Assembly: GCA_029779995.1 (NCBI GenBank)
Contig: JAKOZM010000107.1
Location: 1-64,000 of the forward strand
Source: Actinomycetes bacterium
Lineage (GTDB): Bacteria; Actinomycetota; Actinomycetes; S36-B12; UBA10799
DNA length: 64,000 nt
Direction: 5' to 3'
How positions within the stretch are numbered: the stretch's first letter is position 1; each line of letters begins with the position of its first letter. Below are positions 9,214 to 17,094 of the stretch, one piece after another. The notes below the pieces were generated by a model. It saw nothing but the letters and a program-made list of their open reading frames with translations, made no database searches and was not told the origin of the DNA. Made by a program: the position numbers and the translations under genes.

Positions 9214-9254
9214 CTCGCGCCAAACGCGGCGCTCAGTGAGGCGTTTGGCGCGAG
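9214..9254. terminator. Bidirectional hairpin terminator
   Basis: CTCGCGCCAAACGC (9214-9227) and GCGTTTGGCGCGAG (9241-9254) form a perfect 14-bp stem with a 13-nt loop. It lies exactly between the convergent DUF2505 and ZapE-like genes. No clear T-tract is present, as is common in high-GC actinobacteria. Confidence 0.85.
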
Positions 9255-9257
9255 CTT

Positions 9258-10265
9258 TCAGGCTTTCGCCTCCGCCAAGGCTGCCAACCGCGACAACGCG
9301 CGGAAATACTTCTTGCGATAACCGCCCTTGAGCATGTCCGGGGCGAAGATGTGCCCCACCGACTCCCCCGACGCCACCACCGGCACGTCGTTGTCGTAAA
9401 GCCGGTCAACGAGCACCACGAACCGCAGCGCCTCGCTCTGGTCGGTGAGTTGTCGAACGTCAGTCCAAGCCACCAAGGCAGTGCCCGCGATCAGCTGTGC
9501 GTACCGCGAGGGGTGCACCTGCGCGAGGTGTGACACAACATCGTCAAAGCGATCCAAGGTCGCGCCCGGCGTCTGCGCAGCGGCGAGCACCTCCTCGACC
9601 GGCCGCGGTCGCGGGGCGCGCGGAACCCCGCGGTGCCGGTAGTCCACCCCTTCGATGCGCAACACATCGAAATGGGCGCTCAGGCCCTGGATCTCGCGCA
9701 GGAAGTCCTCAGCGGCGAAGCGGCCCTCCCCCAGTGCATCGGGAAGCGTGTTGGACGTCGCGGCCAGTCGCACCCCGCGCTGAGTCAATGCCATGAGCAG
9801 CGAACTCATCAGGACGGTGTCACCGGGGTCGTCGAGTTCGAACTCGTCGATGCACACGAGGGTCCGGTCGCTGAGGGCCTCGACCGCACCCGCAAAGCCC
9901 AGGGCGCCCACAAGATGGGTGTAAGTGACGAAGGTTCCGAAAGCCTTCGGGGCTGGCGCTGCATGCCACACCGAGGCGAGCAGGTGGGTCTTGCCCACCC
10001 CGAAGCCGCCGTCGAAGTAGATCCCGGGCCGCGCTTCCGGTGGCGTGGCCTTACGGAACAGTCGCCGCTTGACGGGTGGGGCACTGGCTTCCACGAAGGC
10101 GCGAGCCGCTGCGACCGCCGCCGATTGCGACACGTAATAGGGGTCCGGCACGTAGGAGTCAAAGCTCACGTGCCCGAAGTGAGGCGGCGGCTGCAGGCCA
10201 GCCACAAGTTCCTCCGGGCGAACCTCGGGAAAGCGATCGCACAGGCTTTCGGGCACGAGATGCAA
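9258..10265 (-). CDS. zapE: AFG1-like / ZapE-type cell division ATPase
   Basis: A 335-aa AAA+ family P-loop ATPase of the AFG1/ZapE group. Walker A is GGFGVGKTHLLA and Walker B is LVCIDEFELDDPGD. The sensor-like LAATSNTLPDALGEGRF and the family-typical RFVVLVDRLYDNDVP follow near the C-terminus. In proteobacteria ZapE associates with the Z-ring; the actinobacterial role is less studied. The track start is a TTG; a GTG three codons later is an equally plausible start. Confidence 0.9.
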   Translation of the reverse strand: MHLVPESLCDRFPEVRPEELVAGLQPPPHFGHVSFDSYVPDPYYVSQSAAVAAARAFVEASAPPVKRRLFRKATPPEARPGIYFDGGFGVGKTHLLASVWHAAPAPKAFGTFVTYTHLVGALGFAGAVEALSDRTLVCIDEFELDDPGDTVLMSSLLMALTQRGVRLAATSNTLPDALGEGRFAAEDFLREIQGLSAHFDVLRIEGVDYRHRGVPRAPRPRPVEEVLAAAQTPGATLDRFDDVVSHLAQVHPSRYAQLIAGTALVAWTDVRQLTDQSEALRFVVLVDRLYDNDVPVVASGESVGHIFAPDMLKGGYRKKYFRALSRLAALAEAKA

Positions 10266-10311
10266 TCTATCCGGCGTGCTTACCGTCCTGTGGTGATGGT
10301 CTGATGGGCAG

Positions 10312-10875
10312 ATGGATGACGCCGCTCTGTGGAGCGCCTACGCGTGGCCCGACGAGTGCCTGCGGGTCAATTTTGTGATCAGCCTCGACGGACACATCGG
10401 CGCTCCCGACGGCCTCAGCGGCGGCCTGAGCAGCCCCGAGGATCGACGCGTGTTCCACATGCTGCGGGCGGGCTGTGACGCGATCCTGGTCGGCGCTGGC
10501 ACCGCGCGCACCGAGGGGTACCGGGCGCCGGCTGTGAAACTGGAGTGGCAGCAGTTTCGGCAACGATCAAAAGCGCCTGTCCTGGTTATGGTCTCGGCCA
10601 GCGGGAACGTTCCCGATATTGAAGGGGCGGTGACAGTGGACGGCACAGACCTGGCAGCAGTGATCGCGCAGTACCCACGGATCTTGTGTGAGGGCGGGCC
10701 GCACTTGTTCGCGTCCCTGCTGGAGCAGCGGCTCGTGGATGAGGTGGCCTTGAGCATCAGCGGGCAGGTCGGGGGTACCGGCAGGCTGCTTCCCGATGAG
10801 GTCCGCGCCAGCTTCACCCCTCGCCACGCGCACACCGCAGACAACACGATCTTCACGCTGTGGCGGAGATCATGA
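10312..10875 (+). CDS. RibD C-terminal (dihydrofolate reductase-like) family protein
   Basis: A 187-aa protein of the RibD-C/DHFR-fold reductase family. It contains VNFVISLDGHIGAPDG, DAILVGAGTARTEGY (nucleotide-binding loop) and ILCEGGPHLFASLLEQRLVDEVALSISG, all typical of 'pyrimidine reductase family' proteins. An NADPH-dependent reductase is likely but the substrate is unknown; it has no deaminase domain, so it is not a complete RibD. Its stop overlaps the start of ligC (ATGA), placing it in one operon with the DNA repair genes. Confidence 0.85.
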   Translation: MDDAALWSAYAWPDECLRVNFVISLDGHIGAPDGLSGGLSSPEDRRVFHMLRAGCDAILVGAGTARTEGYRAPAVKLEWQQFRQRSKAPVLVMVSASGNVPDIEGAVTVDGTDLAAVIAQYPRILCEGGPHLFASLLEQRLVDEVALSISGQVGGTGRLLPDEVRASFTPRHAHTADNTIFTLWRRS

Positions 10876-11930
10876 TCGCCCCGATGCTCGCCAAGGCGGT
10901 CGGCGACAAGGTGCCCGACGGCCCAGGCCTGCTCTACGAACCGAAGTGGGACGGCTTCCGCTGCATCGTATTCCGCGGCGAGACAGTGGTGCTGCAGAGC
11001 CGCAAGGAGGAGGACTTCTCGTATCTGTTCCCGGAGGTCGTGGCGGCCTGTGAACGCCTGCCTGCCGGCACCACCCTGGATGGCGAGCTGGTCATCGTCG
11101 GCGAGTCGGGCCTGGAGTTCGACTTGTTGAGCAACCGCATCCGGCCCCGCTCGGAGGCCGGCGGGTGGAAGATCACCTCCCTATCCGAGGCAACCCCCGC
11201 GCAGTTCGTGGCATTCGACTGCCTCGAGTTCGGCGGGGACGACATCAGTCAGCAACCGTTCGCCGACCGTCGGCGCGTCCTGGAGGGCATCGATCTGCCC
11301 GCCGGCATGCACCTGACACCGATCACCGACGATCCGCAGGTGGCCCGGGACTGGTTCAGCCTCTTCGAAGGTGCTGGGCTCGACGGCGTGGTGTGCAAAC
11401 CCGCCGATGCGCCGTACACCCCGGGAAAACGCACCATGCTGAAGGTCAAACACGTGCGGACCGCTGACGTGGTGGTGGCCGGGTGGCGACCCTACAAGAA
11501 TGCCGCGCCCGACGGTTCCGCGATGGTTGGCGCACTGCTGCTCGGGCTCTATGACGAGGACGGGATGCTGCACAACGTGGGGGCCGCGGGGTCGTTCACC
11601 CGTGAGGTGCGGATGGCCCTGGCCAAGGAGCTGGCCGCGATCGAGATCGGTCCGGACGACGACCATCCGTGGAAGTGGGGTGCGGACGGCCAGCGCGTGC
11701 CCGGGATGGTGTCGCGCTGGTCCGGCAAGAAGGACATGGGTTTTCGGCCGCTGCAACCGGTGCTCGTCGCCGAGGTCAAGTACGACCACATGCAGGGTGA
11801 CCGGTTCCGGCATGTGGCGTCCTTCGTGCGGTGGCGTCCGGACCGTGAACCGAGCAGTTGCACCTACGAGCAACTCGACCGACCTGTCCGCTTCGACGTG
11901 GCAGCGGTCCTCGCCGGGGAGGTGCGCTGA
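10872..11930 (+). CDS. ligC: ATP-dependent DNA ligase LigC
   Basis: A 352-aa two-domain DNA ligase. The adenylation motif I is EPKWDGFR (Lys forms the ligase-AMP intermediate) near residue 25. TLDGELVI is motif III and DGVVCKPADAPYTPGKRTMLKVK covers motifs IV and V; a C-terminal OB domain contains VAEVKYDHMQGDRFRH. Length and order match mycobacterial LigC. It overlaps the RibD-C gene by 4 nt and the polymerase gene by 1 nt (TGATG). LigC next to a LigD-like primase-polymerase is a known actinobacterial pair (Rv3731/Rv3730c type) implicated in gap filling and base excision repair. No ku gene is visible. Confidence 0.93.
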   Translation: MIAPMLAKAVGDKVPDGPGLLYEPKWDGFRCIVFRGETVVLQSRKEEDFSYLFPEVVAACERLPAGTTLDGELVIVGESGLEFDLLSNRIRPRSEAGGWKITSLSEATPAQFVAFDCLEFGGDDISQQPFADRRRVLEGIDLPAGMHLTPITDDPQVARDWFSLFEGAGLDGVVCKPADAPYTPGKRTMLKVKHVRTADVVVAGWRPYKNAAPDGSAMVGALLLGLYDEDGMLHNVGAAGSFTREVRMALAKELAAIEIGPDDDHPWKWGADGQRVPGMVSRWSGKKDMGFRPLQPVLVAEVKYDHMQGDRFRHVASFVRWRPDREPSSCTYEQLDRPVRFDVAAVLAGEVR

Positions 11931-12997
11931 TGGCGACCAAGGAGACCTTCATCGAGGTCGGTGGGCGGGAGGTGCGGGTGTCCAACCCGGACAAGGTCTA
12001 CTTCCCTGAGCACGGTTACACGAAGCTGCAGGTGGTCCAGTACTACGCGCAGGTGTCGGAGCTGATGCTCACGTACGTGGTTGACCGGCCAACGGCGCTG
12101 GAACGCTGGCCCGACGGGGTGCTGCCCGGTGTGACGATGGCCCAGCGTGGCCGGCGGGTGAACCCGGGCGAGGCGTTCTACCAGAAGCGCATTCCGAAAC
12201 ACGCGCCCGACTGGATCAAGAGCGCCCAGATCGCCTTCCCGTCGGGCCGTACCGCCGATGAGATCACTCCCACGGAGCCGGCGGTGATTGCTTGGTGCGC
12301 CAACCTGGGCACCATCGTGTTCCATCCGTGGGCGGTGACCGCACCTGACGTGGACCACCCAGATGAGTTGCGCCTGGATCTGGACCCGCAACCTGGCACC
12401 GACTTCCGCGACGCGGTCGAAGCAGCATGGGTGATGCGCGAGATCCTCGAGGAACTGGGGATGACCGGATGGCCGAAGACGTCCGGGGGCAGGGGTCTGC
12501 ACGTGTTCATCCCCATCGAGGCGCGCTGGGACTTCATCGATGTGCGCCACGCCGCGATCGCCATCGGCAGGGAAATGGCACGTCGCGTGCCGGACCTGGT
12601 GACCGTCGAATGGTGGAAGGAGAACCGCGGGGAACGCATCTTCCTGGACTACAACCAGAACGCCCGGGACCGCACCATCGCGAGCGCGTTTTCGGTGCGG
12701 CCACGGCCCAACGCGCCGGTGTCCACTCCCCTGCGCTGGGACGAGCTGGAGGGCACCGAACCTGGCGATTGGACGATCGCCACTGTTCCCGATCGGGTGG
12801 CAGATCTGGGTGACGTGCATGCCGAACGCTGGGGTCAGGCCTTCGATCTCACGCCTGCTCTCGAGCTGTACGACGGCGATGAGATGCCCTATCCGCCTGA
12901 CTATCCGAAGATGCCCGGCGAACCGAAGCGGGTGCAGCCGAGCCGGAATACCGATCTGACCAGGGGAAATGCGGGATCGGGCGGCGGGTCGGGCTGA
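11930..12997 (+). CDS. LigD-like primase-polymerase (Prim-PolC/PolD1 type) with altered C-terminus
   Basis: A 355-aa archaeo-eukaryotic primase-fold polymerase related to the LigD polymerase domain. DELRLDLDPQPGTDF carries the catalytic DxD, TSGGRGLHVFIPI the conserved SGxGxHv segment, and VTVEWWKENRGERIFLDYNQN the third acidic region. Such enzymes insert ribo- or deoxynucleotides in short gaps and work with LigC. The body ends in PDYPKMPGEPKRVQPSR as in relatives, but the last residues (NTDLTRGNAGSGGGSG) look foreign. The gene's 3' end is the left repeat of the genomic island, so the element appears to have supplied a new C-terminal tail and stop codon. Confidence 0.9.
   Translation: MATKETFIEVGGREVRVSNPDKVYFPEHGYTKLQVVQYYAQVSELMLTYVVDRPTALERWPDGVLPGVTMAQRGRRVNPGEAFYQKRIPKHAPDWIKSAQIAFPSGRTADEITPTEPAVIAWCANLGTIVFHPWAVTAPDVDHPDELRLDLDPQPGTDFRDAVEAAWVMREILEELGMTGWPKTSGGRGLHVFIPIEARWDFIDVRHAAIAIGREMARRVPDLVTVEWWKENRGERIFLDYNQNARDRTIASAFSVRPRPNAPVSTPLRWDELEGTEPGDWTIATVPDRVADLGDVHAERWGQAFDLTPALELYDGDEMPYPPDYPKMPGEPKRVQPSRNTDLTRGNAGSGGGSG
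12905..12972 (+). repeat. Left island attachment-type repeat (attL candidate)
   Basis: A 68-bp stretch forming the last codons of the polymerase gene. It is repeated with one mismatch at 45629-45696, with five mismatches at 47051-47118, and partially (first 42 bp, two mismatches) at 46782-46823. A tyrosine integrase gene starts at 13029. The core is therefore a good candidate for an attachment site at a protein gene's 3' end. The exact crossover point cannot be fixed by eye. Confidence 0.85.
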
Positions 12998-13028
12998 CGC
13001 ACAGCGCAAACTCGCCTAATATCCAGTT

Positions 13029-13949
13029 ATGGGCAAGGTTCGACCGCTTCGGTCACACACATCAGTTCCGATCGTTGATGACCTCATGGAGTCGTGGGTT
13101 ATCCACATGGAGGCAGCGGGAACGAGCCAGCGCACGATCACGATCTACACGACCCAGGTCAAGGCGTGGCGTGCGTGGTGCGAGGCCACCGACCAAGCAC
13201 CCCTCCTGACGCGGGACAGCGTGGTGGGCTTCCTTGCCGCAGAGCGGGCGCGGGGCATGGCCGCCAACACCGTCAAGACCCGGTTTCGTGGCCTGAGCGT
13301 GCTGGCTAGCTGGCTGAACAACGAAGGCTTGACTCAAGGCAATGTCCTGAAAGGCGTCAAGGTTGCGACCCCTGTGACAGACCCACCCCCGGTACTTGAT
13401 GAAGAGGAGCTGGCGCTACTGCTCAAGGCATGCTCGGGTCGGCGGTTCATCGACCGCCGCGACTCAGCTATCGCTCGCTTGTTGATGGATACCGGGATGC
13501 GCGCAAGTGAATGTGTCGGGCTCGAGTTGGATGATCTGTCCCTGCGAAACAAGACGGTGACGGTCACCGGGAAGGGCGGGCGCAAGCGAACGATCCCCTA
13601 TGGCGGCAAGACCGCGGTCGCGATCGACCGCTATGTGCGGCTTCGCAGAGTCCACAAGTACGCGGACAGCAAGGCGCTCTGGCTCAGCGAGCGGGGCGCG
13701 CTCAAGTACGACGGTCTCGCTTACGCCATGGAACAGAGAGCGAAGGTGGCAGGCATCCAAGGCTTCCACCTGCACCGCCTGCGTCACACGCTTGCGCACA
13801 GGTGGATGGCTGCGGGCGGATCCGAACTCGGGCTCCAGGACATCGGGGGCTGGAGTTCATCGGCCATGATCGCCCGCTACGGCGCTTCAGCCAGGGCGGA
13901 GCGCGCTGCGTCTGAGTCTCGGCGGCTCAACCTGAACGAGGATCTGTGA
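13029..13949 (+). CDS. Tyrosine recombinase / island integrase
   Basis: A 306-aa XerC/D-like tyrosine recombinase. The N-terminal SAM-like core-binding domain spans about residues 15-105. In the catalytic domain, TGMRASECVGL gives Arg I, VTGKGGRKR the Lys, HLHRLRHT the HxxR, GGWSS replaces the second His region with Trp, and IARYG the tyrosine nucleophile. All catalytic residues appear intact. It is the first gene inside the island, 56 bp from the left repeat and reading inward, which fits an integrase specific for that site. The following gene overlaps its stop (GTGA). No excisionase can be recognised. Confidence 0.92.
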   Translation: MGKVRPLRSHTSVPIVDDLMESWVIHMEAAGTSQRTITIYTTQVKAWRAWCEATDQAPLLTRDSVVGFLAAERARGMAANTVKTRFRGLSVLASWLNNEGLTQGNVLKGVKVATPVTDPPPVLDEEELALLLKACSGRRFIDRRDSAIARLLMDTGMRASECVGLELDDLSLRNKTVTVTGKGGRKRTIPYGGKTAVAIDRYVRLRRVHKYADSKALWLSERGALKYDGLAYAMEQRAKVAGIQGFHLHRLRHTLAHRWMAAGGSELGLQDIGGWSSSAMIARYGASARAERAASESRRLNLNEDL

Positions 13950-14320
13950 GCGGCGCAGTGAACCCCGCAACTCCTGAGGAAGAGCTGAACGGCTACCTGG
14001 AATCACCAGGTCACCTGAAACCTGAGCACGAGTGGCGAGCTGTTGTGGAATATCGCTGCAAGCGTTCACATCTGCTTGGAGCAGTCATAAAGCTGCGTGA
14101 GCGATATGTGCTTTACACGGTACGCCGAGAAGATGCCTGGTCCTCTCCGCCGACCGACATGCTCTTTGTCCTCCCAGCCGCGGATGAGGCGAGCCAGTCG
14201 TTTGCCGTAAGCGTCGGAGGGTGCAAATGTCAGCCCGCTCGCACACGAGAACTCGGCAGCATCTGGAACGACATCAATTCAAATCGCGGCCGACGAAATG
14301 CTTCGCGTGTCACTGCTTAG
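13946..14320 (+). CDS. Hypothetical protein downstream of integrase
   Basis: A 124-aa protein of unknown function. Its GTG overlaps the integrase TGA, implying coupled translation. The N-terminal part is acidic; the centre (RCKRSHLLGAVIKLRERYVLYTV) is beta-like, and the C-terminal part has a GCKC pair and several Arg. RCKR plus GCKC could hold a metal as a small zinc ribbon, but that is only a guess from spacing. Operon position suggests a role in control or function of the integrated element. Confidence 0.6.
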   Translation: MSGAVNPATPEEELNGYLESPGHLKPEHEWRAVVEYRCKRSHLLGAVIKLRERYVLYTVRREDAWSSPPTDMLFVLPAADEASQSFAVSVGGCKCQPARTRELGSIWNDINSNRGRRNASRVTA

Positions 14321-14425
14321 TTCTCGAGTTTCCTGATGTTAGGCTCGTAGGTACAACGCAAGAACGTACGCCCGAGACACCTGAGCCTGCGTCCCTGTTC
14401 CTCCAAACAAGGGTGTACGGAGTCC

Positions 14426-14437
14426 GGACTTAAGTCC
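14426..14437. promoter_or_regulatory. 12-bp palindrome in short intergenic region
   Basis: GGACTTAAGTCC is a perfect palindrome in the 161-bp gap between the integrase-coupled gene and the next small gene, about 45 bp upstream of the GTG at 14482. It could be a repressor site for the replication operon. No sigma-70-like promoter could be assigned with confidence around it. Confidence 0.35.
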
Positions 14438-14481
14438 TTGGTCTTTGGCACGACCAGGCCGACCCGAAAGGGAAGGTTGTC

Positions 14482-14664
14482 GTGCCCAATCACAGTTCAA
14501 GACATATTCGAAACATGGCGGCTGAGTCCGCAGCAGCCCGTCGAACGGCTCGTCTAGCTGGCCTCATTGCCACTGCTCCCCCGTTGACTGAGAAGCAGAT
14601 CGCATCGCTGCGGCGCTTGCTGGATGGCGCTCAGGTGCTACCTGAAAGCGGTACGGACCGATGA
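14482..14664 (+). CDS. Small hypothetical protein (60 aa)
   Basis: A 60-aa Ala/Arg-rich protein beginning MPNHSSRHIRNMAAESAAARR and ending in a helical segment PPLTEKQIASLRRLLDG. A GGGAAGG ribosome-binding site lies 8 bp before the GTG start. The C-terminal pattern resembles small proteins found upstream of replication genes in actinobacterial integrative elements, but no function is known. Its stop overlaps the start of the next gene (ATGA). Confidence 0.55.
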   Translation: MPNHSSRHIRNMAAESAAARRTARLAGLIATAPPLTEKQIASLRRLLDGAQVLPESGTDR

Positions 14665-14972
14665 GTGGGGGAAGCACTAGCAGTCGACAGATTGCCGCTC
14701 AAATCGCAGCCAATGAGCGCTGGGCGAGGGTTGGCGACAGGTCAGCTGCGACGGCAACGGCCCGTGCGGCATTCTTGGATCGCTTCGTCAGACAAGTGGA
14801 CCCAGATGGTGTGTTGCCGTCGGATGAGCAGGAGCGTCGGGCGAGAAGCGCACTTCGCGCGCACATGGCGCGCTTGCGGCTGAAGTCGGCAGCCAAGCGT
14901 CGCGGAGCAGTCGGGAACGCGTCCAGGCCTCCACAGACCACGAGCTCCAGGGCGGAGGGTCACGATGAGTGA
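14661..14972 (+). CDS. Small hypothetical protein (103 aa)
   Basis: A 103-aa basic protein beginning MSGGSTSSRQIAAQIAANERWARVGDRSAATATARAAF. ANERWARV followed by a run of helix-forming residues and RRARSALRAHMARLRLKSAAKRR suggests a small helical DNA- or RNA-binding protein. No known domain is recognised. It overlaps its upstream neighbour by 4 nt and the primase-helicase gene by 8 nt, so it belongs to the replication operon of the element. Confidence 0.6.
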   Translation: MSGGSTSSRQIAAQIAANERWARVGDRSAATATARAAFLDRFVRQVDPDGVLPSDEQERRARSALRAHMARLRLKSAAKRRGAVGNASRPPQTTSSRAEGHDE

Positions 14973-16968
14973 CCCGTTCTCCCTCTTCGACAACCTCACC
15001 GATGAGCCGATCTCGGACGGCGGCGCGTGGTTCTTCAGCCTCGGCATCTCCGGGCAGACCATGGCGGCTTTGCGATTGCGTCAAGCTAACTCGTCTGAGT
15101 TCTGGCCGAACCAGCGCCCGACGAGACCAGGCCTGCTGTTCGCGCACGGTCAGGGCCATCTGCTGGCGTTAGGACCCGAGGACTTCTTGGTTGGCAAGCC
15201 GAAGAACGCCTACAACGTGTTTCCTGGTGCCGGGGATGACGGCGTCGATGTGTACCTGTGCCCGATAGAGGCTGCCCGAGCGTGGCGCGAGAACGGCCCA
15301 GATGTCACGTGGATCCGCGGTGCGGATGGGTGGCGCGGGCAGCACCGCAAGCCTCTGGAGTCCATGCTCGAGCACCTGTCGGGCAAGAAGGTGCGCGTGC
15401 ATTGCGACGGGCGCTTGGACGACCTGAAGCAGTGGAAGGCACTCAAGAGTCTGCACGAGACCCTTGCCGTCATTTGTGAGGCCGTGGAGGTGATCGCCGA
15501 TGGCGTCGCGGTGACGGAGCCTTTCGCGACCCGGCCCAAGAGCGCCCGGGAGAAGTTGCGCGAGCGTTTCACAAGCCATGCCCAGACCCCGGCCGAGGAC
15601 ATTTCGGATGCTGTGCTGATTGCCCGCGGCTTGGCCGCCGATCCTGATAGGCGGGGCTACTTCGGTCCGGGCGGGAGGATCGAACTGGCTGCTCTGGCAG
15701 CCGACGTTGTCAGGTGTTTCGACGGTCGGGTACGCCGCGGTCCAGAGGGACTGTGGGTGTATGGCAAGGGACTATGGATGCCAGCCGGCGACACGGCCTC
15801 AATGGTCATCGCGGCACTCCTACAGGAGCATTGGACGCAGAACCTTGAGGAGCGAGTGCTGGGTTACCTCCAACGGTTGCCGGAGTTCGCCTCACTGCGC
15901 AACCATCCGGAGGACGACGGCTGGCAGCATCTGGTGAACTTCACCAACGGACTGTACGACTGGCGGACAGGTGAGCTGAAGGCTCACGACCCGTATGTCC
16001 TGTCCACTTGGCAACTGACAGTCTCATACCACCCCGGACCGGCTCCGATGTGGGTGGAGTTCCTCAGCCAGGTGCTACCACCCGACATGCTCGTCGTGGG
16101 ACAGAACGGAGTTGCGCCGTGGCAGGAGGACTTCGGCTACCTGCTACTGCCGGGGAACCCGCTGCACCGCTCATTCCTGCTGCGCGGTCCGGGACGCAAC
16201 GGCAAAGGCGTGTGGATGACAGTGCTGCGACGGATTTCGGGCCGCTTCAGCGCCCTGACTCTTGAGGACTTGTCTGACCCGGGTCGGTCCAGATTTAGGC
16301 TGGTGGACCTGTACGGATCGCCTATGAACATCGCCGGGGAGATCGACCCCGGCTTCCTGAAGAACACCGCTGTGTTCAAGCAGATGACCGGTGGGGACGA
16401 GATGACGTTCGAGCCGAAGTTCAAGGGCACGTTCAAGGCCCGGGTCTGGGCGGTTCCGATCTTCAGCGCGAACGAGGACTTCCGCGCCAAGGACAACTCG
16501 GTCGCCTTCTGGGACCGGTGGGAAGTCCGGCACTTCCCCAACGTGATCGCAGAAAGCCAGCGGGACCCGTCCCTGGCACAGCGCATATTCGACGCCGAGG
16601 CGCCACAGATCGCCGCTCTGGCGATGGAGGGCCTGCGTGCCCTCATGCAACGGGGCAGCTTCAGTCGCCAGCCTTCCAGCGAATCCGTCAAGGACCAGTT
16701 CCGCCGCACCAGCGACCACATCGCCCGGTTCATTGACGAGCGAGTCACCTTCACGGGCAGGCAGAAGGACCGCGTCACACGAGACGCGCTGACGAAGGCC
16801 TACCAGCAGTGGTGCCAAGACGAGCAGGAGCGCCCCAAGCGCTCCTCGGAACTGTACGCGGCCCTGTCGGCCGCAGCCGCTCAGCAGGGCTTGCCGGAAA
16901 TCTCCACGAAGACAGGCGGAACACGGGGCTTCAGCCGCGTCACGTTGGAGGACATCGATCATGGCTGA
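14965..16968 (+). CDS. D5/P4-type primase-helicase
   Basis: A 667-aa replication protein. The N-terminal third (LLALGPEDFLVGKPKNAYNVF; YLCPIEAARAWRENGPDVTW) looks like a Toprim-type region. A D5_N-like region around residues 250-330 carries WVYGKGLWMPAG. A superfamily 3 helicase follows: Walker A GPGRNGKGVWMT near residue 410, and GEIDPGFLKNTAVFKQMTGGDEMTFEPKFK with sensor-type sequence VPIFSANEDFR. Such proteins prime and unwind DNA for replication of phages, satellites and plasmids. It is followed by a DNA polymerase gene, so the element may replicate largely by itself. Confidence 0.87.
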   Translation: MSDPFSLFDNLTDEPISDGGAWFFSLGISGQTMAALRLRQANSSEFWPNQRPTRPGLLFAHGQGHLLALGPEDFLVGKPKNAYNVFPGAGDDGVDVYLCPIEAARAWRENGPDVTWIRGADGWRGQHRKPLESMLEHLSGKKVRVHCDGRLDDLKQWKALKSLHETLAVICEAVEVIADGVAVTEPFATRPKSAREKLRERFTSHAQTPAEDISDAVLIARGLAADPDRRGYFGPGGRIELAALAADVVRCFDGRVRRGPEGLWVYGKGLWMPAGDTASMVIAALLQEHWTQNLEERVLGYLQRLPEFASLRNHPEDDGWQHLVNFTNGLYDWRTGELKAHDPYVLSTWQLTVSYHPGPAPMWVEFLSQVLPPDMLVVGQNGVAPWQEDFGYLLLPGNPLHRSFLLRGPGRNGKGVWMTVLRRISGRFSALTLEDLSDPGRSRFRLVDLYGSPMNIAGEIDPGFLKNTAVFKQMTGGDEMTFEPKFKGTFKARVWAVPIFSANEDFRAKDNSVAFWDRWEVRHFPNVIAESQRDPSLAQRIFDAEAPQIAALAMEGLRALMQRGSFSRQPSSESVKDQFRRTSDHIARFIDERVTFTGRQKDRVTRDALTKAYQQWCQDEQERPKRSSELYAALSAAAAQQGLPEISTKTGGTRGFSRVTLEDIDHG

Positions 16969-17094
16969 GACCACACCAACTGGGGCAGATGGGGCAGGTC
17001 AAAGCCTGTGTTTCCGTTCTTTGCTCCTGGGGGTAGGTAGTAATAGGAACAACCTGCCCCAAGTGCCCTGCCTGCCCCGTTCGGGGGTCTGCGC

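Noticed and set aside
11864..13009. 381-aa open frame antisense to the polymerase gene
   Set aside because: It lies fully opposite a clear LigD-like polymerase; long antisense frames are expected in high-GC DNA, and its sequence resembles no family.
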